DNA of 64,000 nucleotides. Source: Dactylonectria macrodidyma. Taxonomy: Eukaryota > Ascomycota > Sordariomycetes > Hypocreales > Nectriaceae. The stretch is from the NCBI GenBank assembly GCA_020744425.1, contig JAGMUV010000023.1, positions 248,001-312,000 on the forward strand, given 5' to 3'. Positions 49,667-62,357 of this stretch are shown piece after piece; the stretch's first letter is position 1; the number at the start of each line of letters is the position of its first letter. Made by a program: the position numbers and the translations under genes. Under the pieces are notes generated by a model. That model saw nothing but the letters and a program-made list of their open reading frames with translations, had not been told where the DNA came from and ran no database searches.

Positions 49667-51914
49667 TCACAGATTCCCAGCAAAACCCCCATGAGCAGCA
49701 AATTGCAGCTGGTACTCTCGAAGGTCCGCCCAGAGTGCCAACTCCTCCTCCTCATCCTCCTGTGTCATCTGGTTGGGGTCTCCCGAGTCAGGGGCAGAAG
49801 GACCGCTGGCACCAGACCTCTCCAGCTTCATCAAAATGTTGATAAGCTGCGACAATGCTCCTTCCGACTTCATGGCAAGCGGGCCCTTGCGCTCGGGTGC
49901 ATCGTTGAGCAGTGTCGAGGCAACCTGGCGGATCTTGTTGATGATCGACCCACCATTTGGCTCCAGGTTTCGCTGCGATATCGATCCCAGCACTGTCAAG
50001 AGATGCTGCACAATGAGCTCACGCTCTTCTGACATAAAGTCGTAGATCTCTTTCTCGTCAGCGTTCTGGGCCGCCTGTTCCTCCTCCGATTGCTCCCCAG
50101 TCTGGTGGGGGTTTTGTTGCTCTTCAGCCAGGTGAACGTCGCGCAGGTTAAAGTAGAGCTCCACAAAGTATGATCGCGTGGCCAATTGTGAGACATAGAT
50201 GTTAGCCTTTTGGATCTCATACTGAAGGTGGCGGCGTCGTGCTGGGTGGTTCTTGATGGCGATTCGCAGATCATGAGCCGGTTGGCTGTTTGGCCAGGCC
50301 GGAGGAACGTAATGGATGCCCGACTCATCGAAGCTGGCTAGCGTGGCTGCCTCGTCCCCATGATTCCCAAGCTGGAGCTCCGGTGGAAGATTGTCGGTAA
50401 TGCTTCTAGCCGCGAGAAGGCCATCTCGGAGAAGGACGCGTTGGTCAGCCCAAGGTAAGGTGCTCATACCGTAGGCAATCTCCAAGCTAACCACGCCGTT
50501 CATGGTGGTGTAAATGTCAATGCCGAAACGGAACCCTGTCAGAAGCGTAACACTCCCATCCTGCTGGTGGATAATCTCGTTGGCAAGGACACAAATGTCG
50601 TCGACATTCTCAGGGTACGCAGGGTACGGGAGACTAGGCGTCGAGGGCGCAATGACCATGTCCGCAGTCGACGCTCCCAATTGAGAAAATGAGCTAGAGG
50701 ATGATTAACGACAAAGTCAAAAGGTGAATATGCAAGGTTTAGTCATACCGAATACCGAGAAGAAGACACCAGAAAATGCGCTTGCCAATCTGATCTTTAA
50801 CGTGGTTGAAGGGGAGAGGGTCTGGCGAGCAATTGTCGTTACCAAAGGTCGGCAGATCTCCAGGGTGCTTAGGACGGTTGAATCCCAGTTCGCGGACCAG
50901 CGTCAGAGTCTCAGCCATGAACTGCCCGGAAGCATTCCACTGGTGGGTATATCCGGAGGAGAGGCCTAAGAAATAACTCGTTGCGGCATCATCGAGCGTC
51001 TTGGGCTGCTTCAGTTGCCACTTGCTACCTCGGGTGAGTAGCGCAATCTCACGACATTTTTCAATCATGACGATGGCTCGAGGGAAGAGGTGGGTGCTGT
51101 GCTGTGCCTTCAGGTGCTCTCTAGCACTGCGGGGAAACGACGCAACCAAAGCGCAGATCATGCTGGCAAGCAGGCCCAGGAACTCGGGCCTAGTGCGGTC
51201 CTCACGGTTCGCAAACGAATGTCGGAAGGTTGGCTCGTGTGGAAAGGGCGCGAGAGGGTGAATGTAGGTGAAGAAGTCGTCGACAAGGAGCTCGAGAACG
51301 GGCATCGGAGCGATCGATTCGGCATCGAGAACGCCATCGGTGGAGATGGTCATCAGCGTCTTAGCAGCCGTCTGAGGCGAGGGCGACACGTTCATATTGA
51401 ACATGGCATTAGCAGCGCTCGCGGCGCTTGCAGCGTTGGCGACGATGGCAATATTCGCAGCGTCCGCTTGCATGCGGGCACGCTTAGCAGCCTTTGCAGC
51501 CTCGGCATGCTTGTTTGGGGGACCACGACGCTTCGTCTCTCGGTTGTATGTACACTCGACGCCGAGTTCGCGGCACGGACGGCAAGGGATGTCGGTGTCG
51601 TCGCACTTTACCTTGCGCATGCTGCACATATCACAGGCGCGTCGCAAGCGCGTCAACTTTGGGTTGATGGTCGGATCTCGCATGATACCGTCAGGACCGG
51701 CGACGAGGTGGCCACTCATGTCGCCTGGAGGCATGCCACCGTGGTTCGGGGCCTGGTGGATGGCCTCCGCAGCAGCAGCCGCATGCTGAAGGGCCTGGGG
51801 ATTCTGAATGGCGTGGGCGGCATCGCTGGCAGCTTGGAGTATCTCGAGGCCGTTGCTGGCGTAGGCATGGGCGGAGGAGTGAGGAGAAATCGGGGGAGGA
51901 GGCGAGCCCGACAT
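49667..51914 (-). CDS. Zn(II)2Cys6 fungal-specific transcription factor
   Basis: Two exons, 51914-50749 and 50693-49667 (55-nt intron splitting the codon before SFSQLGAS), give 730 residues. The binuclear zinc cluster is Cys94-X2-Cys97-X6-Cys104-X6-Cys111-X2-Cys114-X6-Cys121, perfect in spacing. A basic Lys/Arg-rich segment (128-147, KRRGPPNKHAE) follows and may serve as linker and nuclear signal. Ala-rich stretches flank the cluster (about 28-52 and 137-168). The middle homology (fungal transcription factor) domain spans about 205-520, with LLVDDFFTYIHPLAPFPHEP at its start. The C-terminal part is acidic (EEEEQ, DEEEEELALWADL). The protein should bind CGG-type half sites and regulate transcription. 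The target pathway cannot be named. It is divergent from the protoglobin gene across 2 kb. Confidence 0.9.
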
Positions 51915-53914
51915 GATGGGCGAGAGGGTCCGAAGCTCCTCCGAGAAGGGCCGGGGGCACCGGGCACGGAGCTACCGGCGGGCGCAGCAGGATTCCGGAG
52001 AGCGGGACACCGGGGGATGTGATACGCGGCCGAGTGTCGCGATGGCTGATTATCGGCGGATTCCCGGGTCTTGGAGGGTGTTGAAGCGAGGTGAAGCCGA
52101 CGAGGCCCCAGAGGTGGAGTGGAAGCATGAGGCGGTGAACGAGGGCAGAGTTGAGAGTCACGTGCTAGTCACGACAAGTTATCAGGCAGTCATGAGGCAG
52201 TTACGAGCAGTATGAAATCTGGCTACCCTAGAGCTTAGCAGGGGCCTGGGGCTCACATCCCGTCTACCACCCACATCGCTGGGTAGGACTTAGACGACCA
52301 TCTACTTTCCACCCTCGAGTGTAAAGATCGCTCGATCGCTAAGATTAGAAGTCTCAGATCTAGAGAATCCCTTTCTCACAAACCCCCACAAATGCAAGCA
52401 CTTTGTACAAACGGTCAATTTCACGTTAAGGTGTATCCAGCGGCGGACAGCTACACTACATTGGGGCCGCCTCACCACCATCTATCAGTTCGATCACAGC
52501 ATCTTCTACTCCTAAACTCTGACTCTCTTCCAACTTCTAGAAGCAAAGAAGAGTAATAAAGGCCGCTTCCATCATCTTGAAATCGTACACCCTAGCTCAT
52601 GGTGGCTTTTGATTGCGGCGGCATGGGCACGGGTTGCTGCGCTAACCGGAGCGTGCGTGTGTGGACAGAAATCTGGTCCCTGCGGCTGAGCTTCACGGAC
52701 GAAGGAACAGACTACCTACAGCCCAGCTTCATCCCAATTGTCATTGATGAATCAGCTAGTCCTTTTCAGCGGAGATGAGTCGTCAGAATTGAAAATCGAA
52801 GCATGGAAAATGAGGCGAGGTTGTTGCCGATGAAAGTCGAGACCTGTCTGGCTTGCCCATGTGCCTCGGGATGCATGCGAACTGCGGCACTTACACACGA
52901 CACCCAAAAACATGCCATTCTACATTCCCCTGTCTTTGATTTTTCATCATGAGAAACTAGAGTCGATTTGTGTCGTAGATCTGGGTGTCGCGTGGCCAGG
53001 GAAAGTTTTACTTCTGCATGCCCGTTCCGTTCCCGCGCAACAAACACCCCCAGACAAAACGTTTTTATGCCGAAGATCTCGGACGACGCTTGAAGATGGG
53101 ACGAAGCCTTGATGCTGCAACGGTCTCAGCCCAATCAGACGACTCGGGATTTAAAATCACACCCCTCCCGTCGCGGGGCCCCACCGGCGAAGTCCAATCC
53201 CCGCAGCTTGATTTCTTTCAATGAGCAGCATGATGACGACAGATATGGAGCCGATTTCTATTGTGTTATCCCTAGCGATGGTGCATTTTTTCCCATTGCG
53301 TTCAGCCATTCCCGCAACCCGCGGCCCTAGAAACCCTTCACACACCCTCTGGCCCCCTTTCTAACTCCCATTTGCCCTCATTTCAAATTTAGTCAGCTCC
53401 TGCTCCGTTAGAAGCACGTACGTTCTGCCGTTGCTCGGGTGTGTCCGGGCTGTCCCGCCGGGCACCGTAGTCTCACGGACCCCAGGACGGCCCCACTCAT
53501 CATGCCATGGTCTGATGTTGGCGACCTGGCGTGATGGGCTCAGCTTGGAGGCCGGCGGAGCGAGGCGAGACTCGGAGAGAGGACGAAGGATTGGAAGCAT
53601 GGGACATGGGATACTATGGAATAAATACCAGGTTTTTGTGCGGTGCGTGCGTGAGCTGAGAGCATTTAGTATCCGTTGGTTGCGTGAATCTTGATCTTCT
53701 TCATCCTCTCGCATCTCTCTTCCTGTGAACTCTGCCAGCGAAAAAAAACCAGCGACAACTCAACGAGCGACAGCAAGTACGAGAATTACACGTCATACCA
53801 CTATCAGTTCGAAAAAGAATCTGTCCTCGATCGAATCCAGAAAGTCTTAGATCACGCGGTTCAAAAACCCACCAAACGAAAGAAGCCCGAAAAACAACAC
53901 ACAAAGCAGTCAAG
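51915..53914. other. Divergent promoter region, Zn2Cys6 factor / protoglobin
   Basis: Two kilobases without a credible gene. Near the protoglobin start the DNA is A-rich (53740-53910, with repeated AACAACAC and AAAGAAG words), as in fungal 5' leaders. A shared regulatory region for the two genes is possible. Confidence 0.5.
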
Positions 53915-54946
53915 ATGGCGACGGCACGACCCATGAAGCACATTGATCGCACGGATCTCTACACCAACCTAGAGGCCCGCGTTATGTACCTTCACTCATT
54001 TCTCGACTTCTCTAGCCGTATGCGCCCACCATTTTTATTTCTCCCCCTGAGCGCGCCATTTGCCCTTTTTCCCTTGTTCGTTTGTTCGCCCGGATGTCCG
54101 GAGCTGAGAAAAGTGACATTTACAAAATGAACCAGATTTTAAAAGCTGACACATGATTTCCCACAATCACAGGCGACATCGAAGCTCTCATTACAGGGGC
54201 CAAGTACGTCAAGGCACTGATCCCGGCTGTTGTCAACATCGTGTACAAGAAGCTGCTGCAATACGACATCACCGCCCGCGCCTTCACCACCCGCAGCACT
54301 TCGTTCGAGGGCCCGCTGGACGAGGTCCCCGACGAGAACAGCCCCCAGATTCTGCACCGCAAGATGTTCCTGCGTGCGTACCTGACCAAGCTGTGCTCGG
54401 ATCCAAGCAAGATGGAGTTTTGGGAGTATTTGGACAAGGTTGGGTATGTTTTATTCCCCTACTTTTAATCGCTGCCTGTCATTACTCGTGGCCCTTGAGT
54501 ATCTCGGGCTAACTCTTATGTCTAGCATGATGCACGTTGGTCTCGGCCGAAAGCACCCCCTCCACATCGAATACGTCCACCTGGGCATCTGCCTCGGCTT
54601 CATCCAGGACATCATGACGGAAGCCATCCTCTCGCACCCGCGCCTGCACATCCAGCGCAAGACGGCCCTCGTCAAGGCGCTCAACAAGGTCATCTGGATC
54701 CAGAACGACCTCATGGCCAAGTGGCACGTCAAGGAGCGCGACGAGTTCTTGGGCGACGAGTCCGACATCGAGATCGAGCGCGAAGGCTACCTGCACGGCA
54801 AGCGCATCATCGGCGACTCCACCGAGTCCGAGTCCGAGGCCGGTGACGTAGCCCCGCCCGCCGACCACCCCGGCGGCATCCCCTCCGGTGGTGTGTGTCC
54901 GTTCTCCGGGATAAGTGCCACTGGCGCCGGGTTGTCCAAGGAGTAG
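53915..54946 (+). CDS. Protoglobin / globin-sensor domain protein
   Basis: Three exons, 53915-54017, 54173-54443 and 54526-54946 (introns of 155 and 82 nt), give 264 residues. The globin-sensor fold covers about residues 8-190. Landmarks are IDRTDLYTNLEARVMYLHSF (the helix preceding the sensor fold), DIEALITGAKYVKALIPAVV, and the haem-side segment WEYLDKVGMMHVG. His128 there sits where protoglobins and globin-coupled sensors have the proximal haem ligand, and HPLHIEYVHLG follows as the next helix. There is no transmitter domain; an acidic Glu/Ser-rich tail follows (about 195-240), so this is a stand-alone sensor. Known family property: haem binding with O2, CO or NO as ligand. A role in gas or redox sensing is inferred. 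The ATG context (CAAGATGGCG) is good. Confidence 0.85.
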
Positions 54947-57900
54947 GTTTAAAGGGGCGTGGTGGGCTACTGGCATTGGTACTCGGCGTTGTTTCACCAT
55001 CATGATGATGAGTTGTTTTGGGGCAGGCAGGCAGGCAAACGGCATTCAGGACTATCTTGCGTATTTCACACATTTTTATCATTGCAGGGGGATTCCAACT
55101 ATTTCATGTTTTGGGATAGGAGGGGGAAACGGAAGAAAACACTCAACAAACAACAACAAACGGCAGTCCTTTTCTTTAAGCTTCGACAAGTTTATGGATT
55201 AGATTTGGAGATGGTACAGAGGGGATGAGTTTGCTGGCGTGTACGAGTAGATTGAATAGAGAGCGGCATGGGCGACACATACTGTACGATACCCAGGGCT
55301 TAATGACTCAACTAACCACTTTACCACCTTTATCTGCCGTGTCATGACTTCTAGACCTACAGCTGCTTCACGTGAAGTTTCCGAGTCCATGCGAATAGGT
55401 CATAGCTCTCAGCTAGCAGCTTCAGCTTCAGCTTTCTTGGATGAGTAAAAAAAGCTGCCCCACGTGGGCGGGCTTGTAAGTTCTGCCGTTGAGTTGGCCC
55501 GGGCCTTTGTCTTGGCCATTATCGAACTGGGGGTCCCGTTCTTGATGTGATAAGGGATGGGATGATTGGCCTTTGCTGTGGCGGGATCCCAGCCGGCGGG
55601 CGCCATCATGGTCCAGGGGCCCTTGGTTCCCGTCTTTGGCCGTGTGGTGGGGGAGAGAGACGCGCCCATTGAGAGTTGGTCATGAGAAGTGCCCCGCGGT
55701 GGGGTTCACGATGGAGGATAGCTGATGGGTGCTGTCTGTAGTAAGAAGGCGGGATGTCAACATCCCTCTCTCATCGAGACTGACATTGAAGCCATCGCAG
55801 GATCACTAAAGTCTTAGTTGGGATTCGTTGCGTTAATTGTAGCGGACCATTCGGGCCGAGAGTCCTAGAAGGGAGCGAGAAAATGACCGAGTAAGTGAGT
55901 GGGTAGACTACGTAAAAGAGCTGGTATTGGAGGGGGGACGAACAGAGTCGAGACCCTTTCCAGAGACTCTCGACGCTGCCCAACGATGGCACACAAAACA
56001 CACATATTCATCCCGAGTGGAGAATCATTGGGGGCAGATTTGTCTGAGGAGGGTCGCGTGCAGCTCAAGTGCAGCAGGTCAAATTGCAACGGGGTAGGCA
56101 ATCTATCAGGATTGTAGATTTTCTCAGAGACAAACGCGAGAAGCCAAGCTAAGTAATGCCGAACAGCAAGACGCGCAAGCCAAGGGCCGGCAAGGCAGGG
56201 CATAGGATCGCTTGAACGGTGCATGAGCATGAGATAGATCGAATGCACATCAAATCAAATCAGCGACTGAGTGCAGACAAGACAAGATCCCGTTGGAGCG
56301 TGTCGCGGCTCCGAAAGAGACCAACGGGAACCACGGGACGGGAGCGCGAGGGCGAAAATGGCTCAGGGCCACGGGCGTTGCTGCAAGCCACTTCGGATGC
56401 AGACCATCAGCGCAGCAGCAGAGTGTGGGTGTTGTACAGGTGATGGAATATGCAAAAGGCCAGAAGAAAGGGAAGAAGGCAGAAAAAAAGACGCCATGCT
56501 ATCTGATCTGACGCCCACGTTTGGCGGTTCGAGTCGGTGGGTGGATGATGGGCTAGTGGCCGGCCTGTGGCGCTGCTGCATGGTGGTGCATACGCCCTGT
56601 GCCAAAGTTGGGTTACAGGGCGAGTTGTACCTGTCCGCCCGCCTACAGTGAAGGAGTTGGGGGTGGTGGTTTTGCAGGTGGGGAGCTCGCAAAAAAAAAG
56701 CGCCGAGATTCGCACCACCCGGGCCAAATCCCGGGTGCAGGTCCGGGTCCTTAGGCCGGCACCTGTCGACCTTTTAGCCTTCAACGGGATTTGTCAGTAG
56801 AGCTCCGGCGGGTGGGTAGCTCCAGTGGATATACCCGCCTGTGGCTCCAGGGAATGAGCGTTGGCCTAACAAATTGGTCACAGCTCTAGCTCTCTGAGTT
56901 TAGTCTATGGCCCATTGTGGCAGTTGTTAAAGTCTAGGTTACATCAACTTTATCTCGACTCGTGGTTTGCGATCGAAACAGTTGGGATATAAACAAGCCA
57001 TGGGCCTGAAGGTTGTAAAGAAACTAGTCAAGATTCGTCCATGCAGCCAAACAGAGCCTGAGGAGATATTGTCGTCGATTTCTGCTGGTGCGGCTGCCAT
57101 GCAGAGGGATGCAACACCGAGCTCGAGCCGTCCCGCATCATAGACGTCAAAGTATCATGTACTGTAGCGTGCCTAACTTAGTATGCCGCATCTAATCACT
57201 GGTTTCGCCTCTGCAGCTCGTCCACCCTGGATTGCCGTCGTCGGCCGATCCAATCTTTCCACTCCCGAGAGTAGCAGCTTTGAGATGACGGTCCTCACCG
57301 TCTTTTTGGATGCCCTTGCGTGGGAGTTTGATCTCCGGTTAGAACACGGGCCTAAACTGGCACGTCGAAATGGAAAGACGCAAGGCGTGAGAAGGGAAAG
57401 AAAGCTACCGAGGAGTGTCCCTGGACACGACCTCGTGCCTCGTGTGCCATGCTTTCGTTGGTGGTGATAGAGGTGGCCTGGGCGCACCGACTGGTGGGGG
57501 CTTTCTCTGCTCAGGGATATGTGGAATGGTGCTTAGAACCATGTCATGAGATTGATGGTTGGATCTTGGTTTTGATGCAATGATACTGTACTTTGCTGGT
57601 GAAGTGAGGCATTTGTCGGATTGACTTGTCGAATAGCCGGCGGTTTTAATACCACCCAGTTTAGCTACCTATGCTTCCTTGCAGCACTCAGCCTTGGTAG
57701 ATAAAGAAGAGCCACCGACGAGAACAGTCAAAGCACAAGGAAACAAAGCTCATCGTGAACGGACCAGGATCGTCAAGCGTGCCCCTCCCCCTCCCCAGCT
57801 ATAACCACGCTCTCTCAAGCCATCGCCCGCCATGGGCTACAGATCACATGGAAGGCCAAACATACGACCAAACGGTTGACAACTGGATCGGTGAGCACCA

Positions 57901-58703
57901 AGGTCGAATCGGTCGGTGAAGGGTTGCGTCGGACAAGTGACCGCGAGGAATGACCCCCCCAAGCCCCCGGGCGCGACTCGGAGATATACCGTAGCTATTC
58001 GACCTATCTCTCCGGTAACCAAGATGCCCAGTCATCTCGTTACCAAACAAAAATGCTGGTCACCCTCGTGTGATAGACTTTGAGAAGAGGACCGCAAAAA
58101 GAAAAGAAAAGCAAGAAATCAAGACAGAGTCGCCGCGGCCGGCCCCCACCGCCTGTTCGCTTGTTCGCTCGTTCGATAGCATGTACAGTAGCTACAGCCA
58201 TGTACAGTAGGTACCTCGCACATCAGCGGGCGTTCCCAAGGGTGGCAGCCATTGAGTGCTCGCCGGTACCTGATCGTCGGCGGCCGATGTTCTTCTCCCA
58301 TCGTCTTTTATTTTTTGAGGGAGGGTGGGCTTCGAATCGGTCCTTGTAGCCGGGAGAGTTGCATTCCTGCTTTTTTTCTTTTTGCGCGATCCCGCTGGAG
58401 CTGGCTGCCCGGTTCATTGCCTGGTCTGATGCGAGTCGCCGGCCATCGAAGTCCGCTCATGAGCAGCGCGGCAGCATAGAGGCGCCGCATTGAAATATCA
58501 ACGCCTGCTCCCGGCTCTTAGCTAGTCCAGTCCATTCCTTCTTTACAACCCATACAAGTACAATTGTCTCTCTTTCTCCCGTGCATAACCAATCTCTCCC
58601 TTTTGTAAAGAAGAAACCAAAAAACACAGCTCTCCATTCCAGCAACAAGCTTCCCCAGTTTCCCCCCGTTGCAAGTGGTCCGTCCTGAATCAATAAACCC
58701 CCA
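54947..58703. other. Intergenic region upstream of Tps2, no gene seen
   Basis: About 3.8 kb without a credible coding sequence. Features: C/T runs with CCCCT words (57781-57800), which are stress-element-like, and a block of short direct repeats at 58154-58214. The last 200 nt before the Tps2 ATG are C/T-rich and probably leader. Confidence 0.5.
58154..58214 (+). repeat. Short direct repeats upstream of Tps2
   Basis: Two adjacent arrays. Three 8-nt units of the form TGTTCGCT (58154-58177) are followed by two copies of CATGTACAGTAGSTAC (58180-58195 and 58199-58214, 19 nt apart). The latter contains the palindrome-like word TGTACAGTA. Confidence 0.65.
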
Positions 58704-61700
58704 ATGATGGCACCTGTGACGGACAGCCTTTCCGGTTCCGGCAAGCCGCCCGGTGTCAAAGTGATACAGCAGGAGCAACAGCGCAGCGGACACGTCCAGC
58801 AGAAGCAGAACGTCGCGAGCCACAGGCGGTACCTGGAGAAGCTGCTGCTGGTCTGGCGGCGGCGCCAGCACCAGCGCCAGCACCAACAGGGCGCTGGAGA
58901 CGAAGGAGAAGAGTCGCCGAAACCGCCCGGGCCGACTGCTGTTGGTGCTGGCGCTGGCTCTAAGTTCGACGCCGTCGTCACTCCAGCAGAAGCGAAGACT
59001 CCAGCGGAAGCGAACAACGTCACCGTTTCTGCCACCACCACCACCACAATCTCCTCTTCCTCCTCCTCGCCCGCGGATTCGTCTCCTTCATTCTCGCTGA
59101 CGACGTCGTCTTCTGTGACTGCCGACGACTTCTCCAAACGAACCCCGCGTTCCACGATCCTCCCTGTGCCTTCCGCCTCGACTCCTCCCGCCTCGACGCC
59201 TCCCCGCTCTCTCGACGACGTCGACGACTCATCATCGTCCCCCAACGACTTCTCCCCCTCTCTCCCTCGCCCTCTCCCTCACCTAGAAGCCCGAGACGAC
59301 ATCGACGATTTTAGCACTTGCGACTCCTCCCCCGCGTCCACGGACCGATTGACGCTGGCTGACCGCTCAGCCCACATGGACTCTCCCTCTTCGTCCATGC
59401 CCGCCAGCAGCACCAGCCCAAGCACCATCGCAAGCACCGCCAGCACCACCAGTCCCGCTGCCGCCACCATGCGCCGTCGCGAGTCGCTATCTGAGATTCG
59501 CGCTGCCAATCCCGATTTGGCCCTCACTGGCAACATTATTTCGGCCACCTTCAACACCCCTCATGCGTTTAGTTATCGCAAGGGAGGCGACTGGGTGAGT
59601 TTTGCCTGCTTTTTCCTTCTTTTTTTCTCGCTTCCCCGTGCTTTTGCTCCCTGCTTTCACGTCTGTTGTTGCCCCTCATTGTGCTCCCTGTCCCGCTATC
59701 TCTACCCCCACCTCCACCTCATAGTTTATCTTGCATTTTGCTGCGCAGCCCGTGCTCTTCCCGCCTACAGTCCGTTTAATTCAATTCTAACGTTGCATCA
59801 CTTCCAGGACCTTAAACCTCGCCGTGGTCAATCCGCCCTCCTCGACTCATTTGCCTACCTCTCCTCCGACGCTACACCATGGAGCCACACTGTAGTCGCC
59901 TGGACCGGCGAGATTGAGGCTCCTACGGAGGAGGAAGAACCCCCCTGCCCAGCAACACCTGCTGCCAACACCCTCGGCGTCTCGTCTCTCAACGCTCTCT
60001 CCGCCCCGGTTCCTGTCGATGCCAATACTCCGGTGCCGACACCGGCTCCGGTAGACGGCCTCTGGATCCCTCGAGAGGATCAGGAGCGTCTCGAGTACCG
60101 TCTGTCCCACAACAAAACGATCCGCACTTACCCCGTCTGGCTCGCCGACGAGACCGAGGCTACCAAGGACGGCATCCTGCTCAAGGACCAGACCCGCTGG
60201 CGTCGCTATGCCGAGTACGACCTTTACACACTTCTCCACTACAAGCAGCATGAGCCGACCGATGGTCGCAGAGAGCGAGTGCAATGGGCCGACTACTACC
60301 GCATGAATTCAAAGTTCGCCAACAAGATCATCGAGATCTACAAGCCTGGCGACATTGTTATTATTCATGATTACTTCCTCATGCTTCTTCCCAGCATGTT
60401 GCGCCAGCGGGTGCCCAACATGTACATTTCCTTCTTCCTCCACTCTCCGTTCCCTAGTAGCGAGTTTCTCCGCTGCCTCCCCCGTCGCAAAGAGATCCTC
60501 GAGGGCGTCCTCGGCTCCAACCTCATTGGCTTCCAGTCCTACAGCTACTCGCGCCACTTCTTGAGCTGCTGTACTCGCATTCTCGGCTTTCCCTCCGACA
60601 CACTTGGAATCGACGCCTATGGTACCCGAGTTCAAGTTGGCGTCTTCCCCATTGGCATCGACGCCGCAAAGGTTGAAAACTTTGCCTGGACCGATGCCGT
60701 CAAGGAAAAGTATGACGAGCTTAAGAAGCTTTACCACGGCAAGAAGATCATTGTTGGTCGTGACCGCCTGGACAGTGTCAGGGGTGTTGCACAGAAGCTG
60801 CAGGCCTTTGAGCGTTTCCTAGAGATGTACCCTGAGTGGCGGGAAAAGGTTGTTCTCATCCAAGTCACCTCTCCAATCAGTGTCGAGGCGGAAAAGGACG
60901 ATCCTGACAACAAGGTCGCCTCCCGCGTCAACGAGCTCGTCATGCGCATCAACGGCTTGCACGGTAGCTTGGGCTTCTCCCCCGTGCAGCACTACCCTCA
61001 GTACCTCGACCAGGACGAATACTTTGCGCTGCTTCGTGCAGGCGATATTGGTCTTATCACTTCTGTCCGAGATGGCATGAACACTACTAGTCTGGAGTAC
61101 ATTGTCTGCCAGAAGCAGGGCCACGGCCCTTTGATTCTATCCGAGTTTAGCGGTACCGCCGGCAGTCTCAGTGATGCCATCCACATCAACCCCTGGGACC
61201 TCAGCGGTGTCGCTGAGAAGATCAACGCTGCCCTCACCATGCCAGACGACAAGCGCGAGACAATGCAAACCAGCCTGTACCGCCATGTCACCGAGCACAA
61301 CGTCCAGTCGTGGACCAACAAGTTTGTGCGCAAGGTGTACAATGTCCTTGCCGACACGACGACCGCCAACTCTACCCCCCTCCTGGATCGAGCATTCCTG
61401 CTCGCTCAATACCAGTCTGCTAGCAAGCGACTTTTCATGTTCGATTACGATGGCACACTGACTCCCATCGTCCGGGAGCCGAGCGCTGCTGTTCCTTCAG
61501 AGCGTCTCATCCACACCCTGAAGCTGCTTGCGGCGGACCCCCGAAATGCTGTATGGATCATCTCCGGACGAGACCAAGAGTTCCTGAAGCAGCATCTGGG
61601 CCACATTTCCGAACTCGGCTTCTCTGCGGAACACGGTAGCTTCATGAGGAACCCTGGTTCGGATGTCTGGGAGAACTTGGCCGAGACCTTTGACATGGGA

Positions 61701-62357
61701 TGGCAGGTGGATGTGATGGACATCTTCCAAAAGTACACGGATAAGGTTCCAGGTATGTCAATCTGTTCCATGTGTCTATTGCCTTGCTAACAATGGATAG
61801 GTTCCTTTATTGAGAGGAAACGATGCGCCCTGACGTGGCATTATCGACTTGCCAACCCGGAGCAGGGCATCCACATGGCCCGCGAGTGTCACAAGGAGCT
61901 GGAAGCAACTGTTGGAACCAAGTGGGATGTCGAGGTGATGCCAGGCAAGGCCAATGTCGAAGTGCGACCTACCTTTATCAACAAGGGCGAGATTGCTAAG
62001 CGTCTTATTACCACGTATCACAACCCAGACGCGGCCAAGACCGACCAGGACCCCAATCCCGGACCTGTCGAGTTCTCCCTCTGCTTCGGCGACGACTTTA
62101 CCGACGAAGATATGTTCCGCAGCCTCAACGCTGCGTCAGGCACTGTCCTAGACCCCGACCACGTTTTCACGGTCACCATCGGCGCGAGCACCAAGGTCAC
62201 GCTGGCCAAGTCGCATCTCTTAGAGCCTGAGGACGTGATTGAGTGCGTGGCGCTCCTCGCCGGCGTCGACGGCCCGGGTGCGACTGAGCGACTGAGCGAA
62301 GTTAACCTCGGAGCGCTGAGCACAGTAGCAGGTCACATTCCCCAGGAGAAGCTATGA
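58704..62357 (+). CDS. tps2: Trehalose-6-phosphate phosphatase (Tps2/OrlA type)
   Basis: Three exons, 58704-59594, 59808-61752 and 61801-62357, give 1130 residues. The GT20 synthase-like domain begins near 270 (LTGNIISATFN) and continues from Asp298 (DLKPRRGQSALLDSFAYLSS). It is degenerate: HDYFLMLLP (484-492) has Phe for the usual His, GFQSYSYSRHF replaces GFHTYDYARHF, and DRLDSVRG replaces DRLDYxKG. The C-terminal HAD phosphatase domain is intact, with Asp843-Y-Asp845-G-T and the acidic GDDFTDED motif (Asp1043/1044). Known role: dephosphorylates trehalose-6-phosphate to trehalose inside the Tps1/Tps2 complex. The first 224 residues are low-complexity (Ser/Thr/Pro/Glu); the internal ATG at 59376 would give a 906-residue protein closer to the usual length, so the start is uncertain. 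Intron 1 (213 nt) is in frame without stops. Confidence 0.92.
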
